A stretch of DNA of 64,000 nt from Otis tarda (GCA_026413225.1 CM048575.1:1764001-1828000); one strand, 5' to 3'. Counted from the first letter of the stretch, positions 9,311-23,099 are shown. Translations and numbers: made by a program. Notes: generated by a model from the sequence alone, not told the origin.

Positions 9311-12300
9311 CCTCAATCCATATATTTTCAGATAAAGATGTTCACAACTGAAATTAACTTTGGGAAAACAAAAAATTTAGGCTGATCTGAAATGAATTTT
9401 CCACCTCCATATTAAATTCCCTGGAACCTTTCAGAGGAGTGGATTATTCCAGGGGGATTAGTTTCCCTATTTTGGAGGGGAAAGAGAAGAATTGTTTCAT
9501 GGGTCAGAAAGTATTTGCTGGCCAGTCCCATTTCTGGTGGAGGCTGGTCATCAAATAGGAATGAACACCAGTGAAATGCCTGGAGGTGGTTTATACTGAG
9601 TCACCCAGTAAGCAATTTGCCCTAGTTTACTATAATTTGCCCCGATGAGCAATCCCTGCTGTCCATGAACCAGACAACTGAGCGTTGCCACCTGCACCGT
9701 GCCGCACAAGCAAGCGCTGAATCTGCCCTGGGAAGCTGCAGGGCTCTGCTGCCACCCAGGGCTCTGCAGAGCTCCTAGCACCCTCCATCCTCCTCTGGGA
9801 AACTGCAAGACATAAATAAAAAAAAAAATATTTTTTTCTTTTTAAAAAAAGCTACCCATTTCAGTTTCCTTTAATTGTTTTCTTTTGGCAGAGGTAACTT
9901 ATGGCAATTCATCTCCCCGGCAGCGGGTGTGCCAGACTGCAGTACAAATATTCTGGATGAGTAATGAGCCGACTGAGGCGTTGCTGCTCTGTGGGCAGGC
10001 AGCCCGCGGTGGCTACCCAGCTGCTCTCTGCTGTGGCTCTTGCTATACAACCACAGGAACATTCAGCCGTCTTGCTCCCTGAGCATCTCTGTGAATACAC
10101 GTGGCTCAGGTCAGATCTGTCCTGTCCTGAGGAGCTGTGGATGAGCAGCCATATCCAGATTCTGGATCAGAACAGCCAGTTTCTCATCTCATACGCTACA
10201 CTATTATTATAATTGTCATTACATGGTGGCATACGAGGACCCAGCCATGATCAAAGCCATTTTGTGCCAGATAGTATCTGCATTTATACTCTGTGACATA
10301 ATAATCTCCACCTTGAAGACTTCAAAAGACAATGAGATCCAGTGTCGTGTATTGAAAAGGGTGTTACTGCATGAAAGGCACCTTTGAGAAATGTGACTTG
10401 AAAAAAAAAAGTTGAAGAAACATTCCAGTCCTTGGGAGGGAGAATGACTGCTCTTCAATGATCTTTTGAGTTCTTTGTTTTATGGACCTCTGACCATTTT
10501 CACTTACAGGCCCCTGATCAGTGGATCTAAGGTTGCTGCCAGTAGGATGATGTTCCTAGTTACCTTACTGAAAACTCCTGCAGAGCAGACTGTGAATCCC
10601 CAGGCCTGTGGAGCTCAGCCTGCAGAGCAGTAGCTGAAAGGTCAGTGAGCATTGAAAGTTGCAGTTTACAGTTCCTGTTCCCTCAATTGCTTGTTACCTT
10701 TACGGAGTGGTAAGATGTCTGCACTGAGAAGGACATTTGCATACATGTGTATGCAAGGGTCTACGTGTTGGGGACCCTGAGTTTTGCAGCAGGCAGATCA
10801 GTATGGAATAGGATAAAGAACAGGGCAACAGGAGACATGGAAAGTTTTCAGGATCGTCACAGTGGCTTTGTAAAGGGAACTGGCTACAGGGCATGTAAGG
10901 AAGAGGCATCCATTTGCTGTGGTCTCCATGGATCACTAGAAGGCTCCTGGCGAGATCTCCTATAAAATGCTTTTAAGGAAACCCAGCAGTCATGGGATAA
11001 GACACAACATCACTGCATAGATAGTTTGCTTAAAGATAGGAAAAATTGTAGAACAAAGGGCTTGGTTTCTGCAAAAGATACAGCCCCAAGTGAGATCATT
11101 GCTTCCATGGTGTTCAGGAATCACTCTGAGCCAAGAGATCTGGGTGTTTCAGACTTGTCAGGACTATGCAACATCAGACTCCTCAGAACATGACAGTTGT
11201 GACCAGATAGTGCAGCCAAAGCCTGTCAAAGTGAGAACTTCCCAGAGCCTAAGTAACTTTTTCAAACTAGAGGCACTTCTTTGTGTGTCTAGAGTCACAC
11301 TGACAGATTTGTCCCTGACTGCATGGGCATTCTTGAATTGTTAAAAGCAATTCCTTTAAAATAAAGTTATGGATGAAACCATCAAACAATAATAGATTAA
11401 ATTTGCAGAACCAATATACTTGGGAGAAGTTACATCTGTCCTCATTTCAGAGACCTGAGATTCTCTGTACTGAATTAAAATTTCAAATGAATAAACATGG
11501 AAAGCCATTAGCATTCATCTTAGCAGCTTCTCACTAATCATGTACAAAATTCTATGTAAAGTGAATGTGGCCAGGAAAAAAGAGGTAGCGCAAAAGGCAA
11601 TACACAGCCATCACACAGGGCCTGGGATAAATCACCTGACCCGGGCAGTGTCAAAGAAATGTTCTGTGGAAAGAATATTCTTAACAGCCCAGGTAAGAAA
11701 GGAACTTTTTACTTTGAATATAACTTTGGAGGAATTCTTTGCAGCTAGTACAAAAGCAACTCTGCCTTCAACTGCAAAGCAGCCTGGAGGTCTTGCACAC
11801 TGTATTTATAGCTTCTAACCCCATGGCTAGTACTCATCCTGCAAAGCATCTTCTTAAAAACTAATGGAGGAGTTTGGAAGGAGCTTTGAGTTGGATTCCC
11901 AACTGTTCACAGTGTTCTACATTTCTTCTCAAATCTTAAAGATCAGGAGTGAATGACCCCATTAGACTTAAACAGGAAATGATCCAAACTCTAACCCTAC
12001 ATTCAAACTGACCTGAAGCTCAATTCTTTTGGAAGACTGGAGAGGTTCAGATCAATCTTTTCCCATTCATATTTCTCATGCTTCCAAAGAGCAGCACTGA
12101 AGCACAAGCCTGGAAGACACGATGACTGCATTTATTTTTCTACTGCTGGCACAGACCAACTCTGCAGCCACCTGCCAGTGCCCAGGGCAAAGGGAGGGTT
12201 GTCCTCTCCTGGGACTGCCCAGTGGAGATCCTCCTTTCCCAGTCGGAGAAATGTCTCTAAAAGTTGCAAGGAGGCACCACTCTTCCCCACCCTTCAGCTA

Positions 12301-12807
12301 TGAGCAGATAGAGAGGTCCTGCCCTGGGACAGGAGATGTAGAAGGCTGTGTTAGCAAGCCCCTCTGTGGACAGGGCAATGGATTAAGGGTCTTTAGAGAA
12401 AGAGGAGCCCCTTCCCCCTTTCCTTCTGCATCCAACAGCTAGACATAGATCATCAGCCAAATGATGTGGCAGTGTTTCTGCTGGGCACAGTGTGAAAGAT
12501 GCTGTCTCTTGGGAGGGACAGGGCTGTCAGCTGCTGTTATTCCCACCCCTCCAAATCCCCAGAGCTCCGATTGTTGAGAAATTCAGGCACAAAGTCAATT
12601 GAAATGAATACAGATTAGCAACCCGCCATGACTGCATGGATGCATCATTTCCTGGGCTAAATTCCTTAACTCTCTATTAGTGACTAATTAAATCAAATTT
12701 CCCATTACATACTTGAAGTGTTAATGAGCCTGGGGTCTCAGTAGTACACAGCATTCAGAATTTGCAAGACAAGGAGGGGAAAAACAGTGTAAGTATAGGA
12801 AAGAGCA
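9311..12807. other. Unique noncoding DNA with small palindrome
   Basis: No exon or known repeat is recognised. It includes an A/T low-complexity patch at 9817-9850, an octamer-containing palindrome at 10737-10756 (separate entry), and scattered ORFs of 60-106 codons without domains. Confidence 0.5.
10737..10756. promoter_or_regulatory. Octamer-containing 9-bp inverted repeat
   Basis: TTGCATACA and TGTATGCAA flank a central TG. The left arm overlaps ATTTGCAT (10735-10742), the reverse complement of the POU octamer ATGCAAAT. The symmetry is seen directly; use as a POU-dimer site is inference. Confidence 0.35.
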
Positions 12808-12829
12808 GGGCGGGGCGGGGTGGGGAGGG
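12808..12829 (+). promoter_or_regulatory. GC-box / G-quadruplex-prone tract
   Basis: Five G runs of 3-4 (GGG, GGGG, GGGG, GGGG, GGG) are separated by single bases. This meets the usual G-quadruplex pattern and also contains GGGGCGGGG Sp1-type boxes. It is isolated in AT-rich flanks, and no CpG island or exon is apparent beside it. It may be a promoter element or a neutral G-rich tract. Confidence 0.5.
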
Positions 12830-13208
12830 ATTTAATTTGTTTGACCACCAATGTAGCACCTGCCCCATCCTCCAGCACATGCTTTCCTATACCAGGTTGT
12901 TTGTCTGGCTGTAAAGTTAGTATTTTGTGCCTCACCACACAGCACTGTGCCCTGGCTGCTAGGTGCTGGTGCTTATTCAGAGCAGCACTCTGCATGCTTG
13001 GGGCACCTTTCATCCCTGGGCATCTGACAGTACTTCACCAGCTACATCCACTTGCGTGAATCGCCTTGTCAGTCACTGCGAGGCTAATAACAGCACCCAG
13101 CATTTCCAGCATGCTGCTTTCCTCCCACCCAGCTACAATTCAGTCAAAGGGGGTTTGTTCAAATGTCATGCAGTGAAAAAAGCACACAGAGGGTAAAGTC
13201 ACAGATGA
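12830..13208. other. Unique noncoding DNA
   Basis: Nothing recognised; the next element begins abruptly at about 13209. Confidence 0.5.
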
Positions 13209-14116
13209 CCTCAGCAAGTTCGCCGATGACACCAAGCTGTGTGGTGCCGTCGACTCGCTGGAAGGGAGGGATGCCATCCAGAGGGACCTTGACAGGCTGG
13301 AGAGGTGGGCCCGTGCCAACCTCATGAAGTTCAACCAGGCCAAGTGCAAGGTCCTGCACCTGGGTCGTGGCAATCCCAGGCACAAATACAGGCTGGGCGG
13401 AGAATGGATTGAGAGCAGCCCTGAGGAGAAAGACTTGGGAGTGCTGGTGGACGAGAGGCTCAACATGAGCGGGCAATGCGCCCTTGCGGCCCAGAAGGCC
13501 AACCGCATCCTGGGCTGCATCAAGAGGAGCGTGGCCGGCAGGTCGAGGGAGGTGATTCTGCCCCTCTACTCTGCCCTGGTGAGACCCCACCTGGAGTACT
13601 GCGTCCAGTTCTGGAGCCCCCAACACAAGAAGGACATGGACCAGTTGGAAAGGGTCCAGAGGAGGGCCACCAAGATGATCAGAGGGCTGGAGCACCTCTC
13701 CTATGAGGACAGGCTGAGAGAGCTGGGGCTGTTCAGCCTGGAGAAGAGGAGGCTCCGGGGAGACCTGATAGCGGTCTTCCAATACCTCAAGGGGGCCTAC
13801 AGGAAAGATGGGGAGAAACTGTTCAGTAGGGCCTGTTGTGATAGGACAAGGGGTAATGGGTTTAAATTAGAAGGAGCTAGGTTTAGATTAGATATTAGAA
13901 AAAAATTTTTTACAATGAGAGTTGTAGAGCACTGGAACAGGTTGCCCAGAGAGGTGGTGGATGCCCCATCCCTGGAAGTGTTCAAGGCCAGGCTGGATGA
14001 GGCTCTGAGCAACCTGATCTAGTCAGGGATGTCCCTGCTCTTGCAGGGGGGTTGGACTAGATGACCTTTGAAGGTCCCTTCCAACTCTAACCATTCTATG
14101 ATTCTATGATTCTATG
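13209..14116 (+). mobile_element. CR1 LINE, 5'-truncated, with intact 3' part
   Basis: A CR1 retrotransposon copy cut off just upstream of the RT catalytic FADD box and running to the true 3' end, which is three perfect ATTCTATG octamers at 14093-14116. The 5' break is placed by comparison with the copies at 44.26 and 55.15 kb, which share sequence from 'cctcagcaagttc' onward only. The short 3' UTR contains ggggggttggactagatgacc and gtcccttccaac, the usual CR1 end. No flanking duplication is evident, as normal for CR1. It is the least damaged CR1 in the window. Confidence 0.97.
13210..14022 (+). pseudogene. CR1 ORF2 C-terminal fragment (late RT to stop)
   Basis: About 270 codons are open without a frameshift or stop to TAG at 14020-14022. 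The first residues are [17 protein letters not shown] (13219-13230) is the RT metal-binding motif C. Further blocks are [94 protein letters not shown] and, at the end, [30 protein letters not shown]. Endonuclease, finger/palm motifs 0-B and ORF1 are missing, so it is not functional by itself. The native element start is absent; an internal ATG at 13324 gives the 232-codon subset. Confidence 0.92.
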
Positions 14117-17100
14117 AATAAGCCGGGGGAAATACTTCCATCAACATGGTCATCTTATTAAGAAAATAGGTTTCAAATAGTTCTTCCGTGTTTCAATTTT
14201 TTAAAAAGTTTTACTGTAAAACTTGGAGACAAGATTTTGAATAAAAAAGGCAACAGTAAGTCTCAAAAATGCTTCTGCAATGTCCCAGAAGGGCTGTAGT
14301 TCATGCACGTTCTGACCCGTTTCTCTTTTTCTCTCACATGGCAAGGAGGCCCCACCTCAACCTCTCCCAGAAAACACCCTAGTTAGCAGCGAGTATGCAC
14401 TCCTCGCCTGCTTGTTCAAGGGGAGGTGACGTGCATGAAAGGAACTGTAGCCAGAGCCAGCAGCAGAGCCTCTGCAGGATACCTGGAGCTCTGAGGGGGT
14501 ACAGCACCCAAAAAGCCAAAATATTTGCCCCTAGTTTTGGGGGGGCAAACGTGTATCCTTACACTTCTAATGGCAGTCAGCAACACTGGGAGGAACATTT
14601 CCGAAGAGTTTACAGCCATGAGCTGTCCCTGTGTTGATGATGTCTGAGATGAACTGGTGGTTTTGCTAAGTGAGGATTTAGAGTCCTACGGAGGATTGGG
14701 CTGGAAAGCTTCCAGGAAGGAAGACACAATCCTGCTGAGCAGAGGTCCCGGGCAAGCAAGCATATGTTACCAAAAAGGTCCCACAAAGGTTGTTAGACTC
14801 ACACAGCCTCCAGCGCCATGGCTGCCATGGCACATTTTTCTATGAGATGGATTAAAAAGGTCATATCCCAGAACACGAGCATCATGCCAAAGCAAAGACG
14901 CTTTCACCTAAAGAAGAAATGGAAAGTGTAACTGATATTTTACCTCTTTGGGAACTTTCCTAAGTGTTTTTTTGGCTGGGTTTCATAAACACTGTTTTAT
15001 CCAGGGCTGCAAAGTTACAAGTAGCTGATGTGTTTGCGGCCATCCAGGCTGAAGGCTGCACCTCTGATGTTAACTGAATACTGTGATCCCAAGCATGCCC
15101 TTGCAACACCGATAACAGAAACATCTGGCAGAGCCAGCAGAAGTGCATCAGAGCCCTGGTTCCAACAGCAATTAAAAAAAGAAGGGAAAAAAAAAGGAAA
15201 AAGCCGATTACATGTAATTGGATTCAGTAAACTGAATTATCTCACTATTAAAGCGGTGCTTGTTTTTTAGATAGTGGGACATTCAAACTATCAAAAGCAT
15301 TAATTGATTCATCCCTTTTTTCAAGTGCTTTCTCAACAGTGCCTCTATTTGAGAGCTGCAACCTTTTGTTCGCATGGGGAATCTGAATTATACAGACCAT
15401 GTTTATACCTTGGTAGCCCTATTCATTCTGACTTTTTGTCATGTTGGTGTTTTAACTCAAAAATGAGCTGAGATTCCAGCAAAACATAATGGAAGGTTTA
15501 TTTCTTCTTTTGTGATGCCTTCACTGTTGCTGGAGGTGTAATTTAACAAGGGAGACAGGGAGAGGAATGTTTTGAGTCTGATTCTTAGTCATTCACGTCT
15601 CAGATGTGCGAGCTAGGTGGATGAGTAGGAAGCCAAAAGGAACCAGAAGCCTTCTTTGGGCTGTTGTCGATTGGCATGTGCATGTTCTCTACAGTTCCAG
15701 GGATGCACTCCAGGGCAAACTTTTTTTTCTATGTCCTCTACAGCCACCTTTCAACAAAGGATGTTCAGTGCTCACAGACATATCCCAAAGGATTTCTGGG
15801 CCAGTCCTGAACCCAAGGGCTCAGAGCATGCTGTGCGGAGGCCCTTATGCCCGTTGTCAGTCACTAAGAGAGGGTGTCTCCATAGCCAGGGATGTCAGGG
15901 AATTGTTCTGTGCCAAAGTGGTACATTTGTCACTGTGCATGACTGACGATGGGGCCCCCTACATCTTTCTGCCTTACTAAGTGGATACTGAATGCTGGAA
16001 AAGCCAGCCATGAGAATCAGTCAGATCCAATGAGATATTTAGGGAAACTGAAAGCATTATGTCAATTTGATGGGCAGCGTTTCAGGCCAGAATGGTAGTA
16101 TTGTCATTTTCTTCCTTCTGAATCAATAACTCCTAAAAGATTACAATTTAATTTTTAAAGGGTAATTCAATCAAGAATTTGAAAACAGAGGGCATTCTTA
16201 AAATTAAACTTTCATCAGATTTATTTTTAAAATTTGTACTTGCAGAAAAAGAAGAGCAATTTCCAAACTATCCTTCACCTTGGACTTAAAGGGGCAATTT
16301 TTTTCTTATAGCCCTAGTAGGAAACTGCCCCTTTGCTTACCTCGGGTTGCTCTTGCCTGTGCCAGTTCTTTTCAGACATGTTTCCATTAATGCCCTGAAG
16401 AGACACCTTCCAAAAAAACCAAAGACTTGGCTGAGTTTTTCATTGGCGACTGCCACTAGTATCAGCTGATTTCTGTGCATCTGAGTCTTCCCACAGAAGT
16501 GGGACTGGCTGACAGAAAAGCCCATTTGTTATGAGACACTATTCCTTCTCTTTTCTATCTTCTATTGCCTTTTTGTCTCAAAGTTAAGAGTCAATGCTCC
16601 AAATAAATGCAATATTAAGAGGGACCTGGGGTGGGGGATTAACAGTACCTTTTATTCACTGAATTTTGTCAAATGAGATTATTTGGATTTTTTGATGCAT
16701 CTGCTGATCAGAGGCAGCTGAGCACAAAACTCTTCTAGTCCTATGAAAATCCTAGACCTGATCACTTCAGCCTAGTCTTCAGAGAAATTTTGGGCTTTTT
16801 CTGAACAATACAATAGTTTGAAAGCCACATAAGCAGTGCAAGATTCAGGCACCTACTTGGATTGTTGAAAGTCTAAGCAGGTCTAAATCTGTGTTTCCAT
16901 TCCTGTTTCCCAGCTATGCTGGGTACCTCAGTACAAAGTTTAGCTTTTCAAAATCATTGCTTTGCAGATGCCTAAGCCACGAAGCACCAGAAGTCTTCAG
17001 TTACGGAAGTGCTCCTGTGTGCAGTGCGGTGCAGAAGCCTTGACCTTCCTGCAGAAGCCAGGTCCTTCCTGGCACGGAGCAGCACTGTTTGGATATAGCA

Positions 17101-17921
17101 GCACAAGCCCAGAAGGACACGTGCCTTCGAGCCCTACTTCCCCTGCTTTAGTACTGTGAGAGCACAGCTTCTAGGTGCAAGGCTCCTGGGGAGTTGTTTT
17201 GGATCCCAGCATCTTTGCTATTGGTGCTACACTTGTGCTAGTAAAATCCTCATAGTTCCTAAATATCGACTGCAGGGCTTCTGCAGCATCACAGCTGCTA
17301 AGCGGGGAGAGTCAGGTAAACTCCCATAGGAACGCAGGAAGCTGTCCTTCTTCTGTGTATCCCTCTCCTTTGGGCCTGTGCCAGTCCCAGGCAGTTCCAG
17401 CCAGCTCTGAAATTAAAACAGCCCATTGCGTGCCAGAACTTCAGCCAGGCACAGGAGCACATGGCACCTCTGCAAAAACAGTTAGCAAAGAGTAGCCAGC
17501 CCCTGGGGGAGAGGCACTAAAGGAGATATGTGAAGAGGCGAGAGGACACACAGGATGAGATAGTGAAGAGATGAAGAGACCCATTAAGAGACGTGAGAGG
17601 AGAAAATGGAGAAATGGAGGGGATCTGTGCAAAGAGACATTGTTGGAGATCCAGCTGGAGATGCCCTTTCGCAAAAAGGCATTCTGTGTGAGAGGAGGTA
17701 CCTCTAAGGGGAGGAGGACCCATGTCAGAGAAGGTACACCTCCAAAACCGTCCCTGCTGTGCCTCACAGGAAGCATCTGAATGGGGGCTTTAAGCACTTT
17801 ACTAGTGCTCGATTGTGTGATTTAGGTCCTGAAAGTAGCAGAGAGCTTTTACTGAGTATTTGATCTGTATCTGTAGGCATCTAACTATGAGTCAAATGCC
17901 AAGACTGTGACTTGGCATAAG

Positions 17922-17949
17922 TCACCAATAAGACTTATCTTATTGGTGA
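17922..17949. repeat. Perfect 11-bp stem-loop
   Basis: The arms tcaccaataag (17922-17932) and cttattggtga (17939-17949) are exact reverse complements around a 6-nt loop acttat. No host element or target duplication is apparent. Confidence 0.8.
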
Positions 17950-19402
17950 GCTCTTGACTGCAGCAGAGCTAAATGTGTGTTAGAGCTCTCACTGGGGGTG
18001 AGAAGCAGTTGCACAGTGAGCCATTAGCAATCAAATAGGAGCTGCTGTCTTGACAGATGATGCAGTCAGTACTCAGGGGATGCTGATCTCATAGAAACGC
18101 ATGACATAGAAATGGCAAAGAGCACTCCTGTTCTGGGAAGTGAAACTTCCTAGATGAACCTGATCAGTTCTTCTCCAAGTCTTTAACTTCTATGACATTT
18201 TCATTAAGTGTTTTTTCTAGTATTTTTCATAAGTTGCTTCTCAGGCCCTAATCCTGCTCCCCCTTGAAATTAAGAACCTCTGACCATTCAATGACAGTAA
18301 ATCTGAAATCAAATCACTGATGATCACAGCAGCTTTCTATTTTGCAAAAGTCACAGTGACACTGCAGAAAGCAAGAGGTGATAAAATGCTGCTGTACTAC
18401 ACCCTCATCTCAGTAGAGCAAGATGTATTGTTTCAAAAACAATCATTCCTTCAGGTTTCATTAGAAACCTCCATTAAGCAAAATCTCCACTAAATAATGT
18501 GGAGCTGACATTTTTTGTCACACAGCCACATAGCGATCAAGGACACTTTAGGTGGAGTAGTGCAATAGGGTGACACATGGCACAAAGAAACAATAACGAC
18601 GATAATTATGAAGATAAGGTCCCTTTGGGAGACCATTGTACTAAATGCCTCAGAAAATTTGAACTACCAAGAGGTTTTCCCATAAGTACTCTTTTCATGG
18701 AGAAGTACTCACACACCCCAGAACACTGAGGTTAAAAATTCTTCCTTCATTATTATAAGACAATGGTTTTCTTTTGAACTATTGTTTATATGCCAGATGG
18801 GCCATTGATGCTTTGCTTGAAATAGAGGGAACTGTGTGATTATAAAATGCAATAAAACCCCTGAACACCTCTCTGACTGAAATGTGATCAGCAATAGTTT
18901 TGTTTAAGGTGACATCTAAAGCCTGAAAAGCTTGCTGTAATTAACCATGGAGGAAATAAACCAAAATGACACTGCATGTATTTTTTCAGGGTTTGATGCT
19001 CCTGCAATCTGAATTAAGACTGTAGAATAAGAAACAGGTGGAACAGAGTTCTCCCGCTAAACTAGAGAAAGAGAGTGGTCAAGCAGTAGAGGGCATTTTA
19101 CCATAGCGATAAAAGGAAAATGCCGTCATACCTATAGGGGTCAGAAAATGCCCTGGAGGAAGATCCAAGAAGAGAGGTACATGCTTAGGTGAAATATAGT
19201 CTGGGACAGTGATCCAGAAGGCGTTTGCCCCAGCACCTGCAAAACCCTGCATGCAGCAGAACGATGCTGGTCCTCATATTTAATTCCTGAATATTTTCTC
19301 ATTTCTTCACTGGGTTGAACACTTTTCAATAGGAGTGTCTTGGTTTTCTGCACCTCCTCATGCAAATATGTCCAGAATGACTGTTCCTTAAAGGTAAAAA
19401 GA

Positions 19403-19426
19403 ATAAATATATATATATTTATATAA
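19403..19426. repeat. AT-rich microsatellite
   Basis: An interrupted (TA)n tract. Short and otherwise unremarkable. Confidence 0.8.
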
Positions 19427-22400
19427 AGATGAGAGAAGGGGTCGAGAGAGATGGGTTTCTGGTTTTTCCAATTATCAAAAAATGAAATTTTCAGTGATAG
19501 TTCCCTTTCTGTTTTATGTACCTGGCATTTATTATCTGCTAAAAAAAAAAAAAAAGTAGTTATGTCTTTTTTGTACATTTCTGTTTCTTCCTGATTATCA
19601 GAGTGTGTTGTCAATTCCTTGCTGCAGGCAATGTTTTGTCATAATCCTTTCAGAGTAAAAAAACTAAAAAAGCCCCAAGAATAACACAATATGAATTCCA
19701 ATGATCTCTCTTTTTCAATTAATGGCTCAAATAAGCATTTGATTTACATTCGTGGAGACACTTGCTGCAGGCTAATTAAAAATAACACACTGTTGGCAGA
19801 TCATTTATTGAGGGAAAACAAATTGACAAAAGATAAATTAAGCTGATACATAATTAACTAAAAAAATACACAATTGAAATAGTAAATTAATACGTACATT
19901 TATCAATATCTCAACTCGGATTGAATAACAAAGTTTAAATTTTGCCGTAAGAAATAGGTAACAAGAAGATGTGGCTGGAATAATGTTTTCAGTATTCTGA
20001 CTCGCATCTGCATGCACGCTGGCGCAAGTAAGCCACAGCACTGCAAGATTTCACGTACTGAGACCATGAACTTGTCAGTCCAAGGCCTTCTCAGCTGGCC
20101 AGTACCAGACATTTTGGGAAAGGACAGAAGAAATAGTGCAGGAGATAGTCAGAGATCAACCTTCCTCCTCAAAATTTACCTCCTTAATCCTAATAGTTTT
20201 GATTCTGTATTCCTGAGGAATGTCATTCTATAGCCATTCCACAAGTTCTTTTAAGAAGGGTTTTAAGTCCAATCAGTAGCAATTCATTACGTGGATAAAT
20301 ACCCAGTAATTTCATTTCATATGCATTTTCATGCTGTCCCCATCATTGTAATACCTGTGGATAATAATGGTTTGTATTAAGCCATATGATTAAAAATAGC
20401 CAAAAATTTTCTTTATCTGTTTGATAGCAATTCTTTAAAATTATCAGATATTTGACTAGGAAATCTGTGGCAGGGAAGACTCAGTGCTCTAAATTATGAT
20501 GAATTTGCCATAGGAGACATTGGGTAGACCAATTCCACTATCTGGCATATTAATACAAAATAATTAATTCAGGATTCCTCAGTCCTGGGGAAGGAGGAGC
20601 TGCTGTGTGTCTGTGGCACTTGAGATAGATGGGGCTAAACTTCACTGAAAGTTTCTGTGTAATGAAAAGAGGAATGACATCAACCTCTGGAAACAGGTGA
20701 GGGAGGGTGTGCAAAATATAGCCAGACACAAACTCTCTGTCAGTTTCTTAAAATGTGTTGCTAACAGCGTCTTTAAATAGGAGTTATGGAAGTGGCTTGC
20801 CCAGCTCTGACTCTAACCAAAAGGGAACAATTGGTGGAGAATAGCAAAGAGGAAGGCAATTTGGGTGAGAGCATCCAAGGACTGTGAAAGTTCATGACTC
20901 TTTGGCAGGACAAGAGTATACATGCAGTGGACTTCAAGATGACAGTCATCAATGCACCCTGATAACTGGGGGCTCAGACCTCGTAAGACACAAGTCTAAG
21001 GGGAAAAAAATCCAGAAAGCTGTCGGTTCTTTAAAGACATTGTGTTACAGGTACAAGTGGACATTATTCCAAAATGAAGGAACAATGCCAAAGACATCAG
21101 GCTGGCTAAATGAGAAGTTATTCAGTGTCCTCAAAGAACAGAAATGCAGAAGGTGAAGACTGCAACAGATTGGTGAAGTTGATTCTAGAACAACAAACAG
21201 CACAACAGTACAAAATGCCAGATCTCCGTGAGATAAAACCACCAAGGGGCAGAACAGGTTGTCAGAAGTAGGCTGAAGTTACATGGTTGAAAAGAGGATG
21301 AGCAAAGAAAGAGTTAATCTGCCTTTCAGAAGGAGGAAAAAACCTGTGGGCTGATGTTGCCAGAAGACTAGTTTCTCATGGGTTTGTTTTTGGTTTTGTT
21401 CTTCCCCTGCAAGTTTTCAGTGTAAAGGTCAAATACAAGCCTGTATCTACAGCCAGTGGGGACAGACATGGGCACTTCTACAGGCTGAGCCCAATCAGGA
21501 ACTCATTTTGAATGCTCTAAATCCCTTTCAGAAGAAATCTCTCCTTCCTTTGACCCTCAGCAGAGGCTCAGTTGAGCCTCTCTGGTTTAATCTTAGCTTG
21601 TAGTAGCTCTGTATCCTCTGACCATGCTGAGTGTGATATAGCAGAGCCAGGGTCTGCGAATCCCAGCACCCATTTGTCCTTTTGTCATCAAAGGGCCCTG
21701 TGTAGTCCTTGTGTTTAATATCTAATGATAGAAGCCACTGGTGCTTAATGCACACTCTGGGTTTTCAGGGCTCAGAAAGAAGAAAATGATATTTAAGGAG
21801 CTGGATTTCCAGATCTGCATCAGGAGGCTATATTAGCATTGATATTTGGATAGGATAGTCTCCCACCTTGTCGGCTGAACAGAACATGAGCTTTGAATAT
21901 CATATCAAACCTTTTCTGCTTCATTGAGCTTCTCTTTTATGCTCTGTTGCTTTCTTTCGGCTTTTCAAGGTATGGCCATTACTGAAACAGAATAATAACG
22001 AGTACCAGGGATCCCACTTCAATTGCACATTCACACAAAAGCCATTGCTTTGCTTTCAGCAATTGTGTATAATTTGGAAAAAAAAGAAAGAGGAAGAGAA
22101 AAATAATTTGTTATACTTCAGCAGGCAAATGAGAGGATCCAAAGGAGAGTGGCTCCATAACAGCGTGACAGCTAGCTTGGCTACTCCTCACGAAGCCGAT
22201 TGGGAATGGATTCTCTCAGCAAGGTAGTGTTGTATGCTGACCTCAGTCATTCAGATGGGAGAGCTTTACTGCTGAACTCGGTGGGAATATAAATGATGTT
22301 CGATGGAAATACTGCCAGCAGAGCCCCTCTGGGTTAGGAGATCAACTTTAGAATAATTTGGGTGGGAATTTGAAGAGTTCCACGTGAGTACAAAACTGAT

Positions 22401-23099
22401 TTCTGCTTTCAACTGCAAATGAAAAGAAAATACAATGAGTTAGTAAAAATGTTGCATACACGAGTGTGAGAAGGGAGAGTGGGAAAGAAGACAAGCGTTC
22501 TCTGATATTCTGTCGAGCATTAAAAAATCATGCCAGTAGGTAACTTGTTAGCAAAGCCTGGCTCTGTGTTGAGCCTCCCACAGCATCCATATTGCAAAGT
22601 GCAGTTTTGATGATTTTTTGTCCCACCTGGGAAATAATGCCCCTAAACCCTGTCACCTCCATCACTGTCACTGTATGTAATCTGCACCAGGAAAACATGA
22701 GATTTCTCTATCTTAGTTTCTGAGTGTTCTCATGCATTTTTTTCTGACAATGAAATATTTTTTTTTTGTTGAAATTTGCTTCTGCTTTTTATCTTTGGAG
22801 GTCTTAGTTCAGATTCTGCTGTTTATCCAAGCTGTAAGGGCTAACCAGAGTCTGGGTTATTGTAAGGATCTGGAGGGAGAAAAGTGGTTCAATTTTGCAA
22901 AACCACCCTAAGTCTAACCAATTTAACTAGAAAATACCTGATTCTGCTACAATCTTACATCATTTTCACACCAGAGCAACTCTACTGTCTTCAGTGGAAT
23001 TGCCTCTGATTTACATCTGCACGTGAGAGGAAAATTAAGCCTCAGTATGTCTGAGAGACAGAAGCTAGAGCCTGTAGATGTGACGTTACCAAAGTGGGG

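Noticed and set aside
13159..13782. 207-codon minus-strand frame opposite the CR1 ORF2
   Set aside because: It is the antisense shadow of the CR1 reverse transcriptase frame; similar antisense frames occur opposite the other CR1 copies.
19141..19614. 157-codon minus-strand frame
   Set aside because: Contains poly-Phe from a T/A run and alternating IYIF from the AT microsatellite; no domain.
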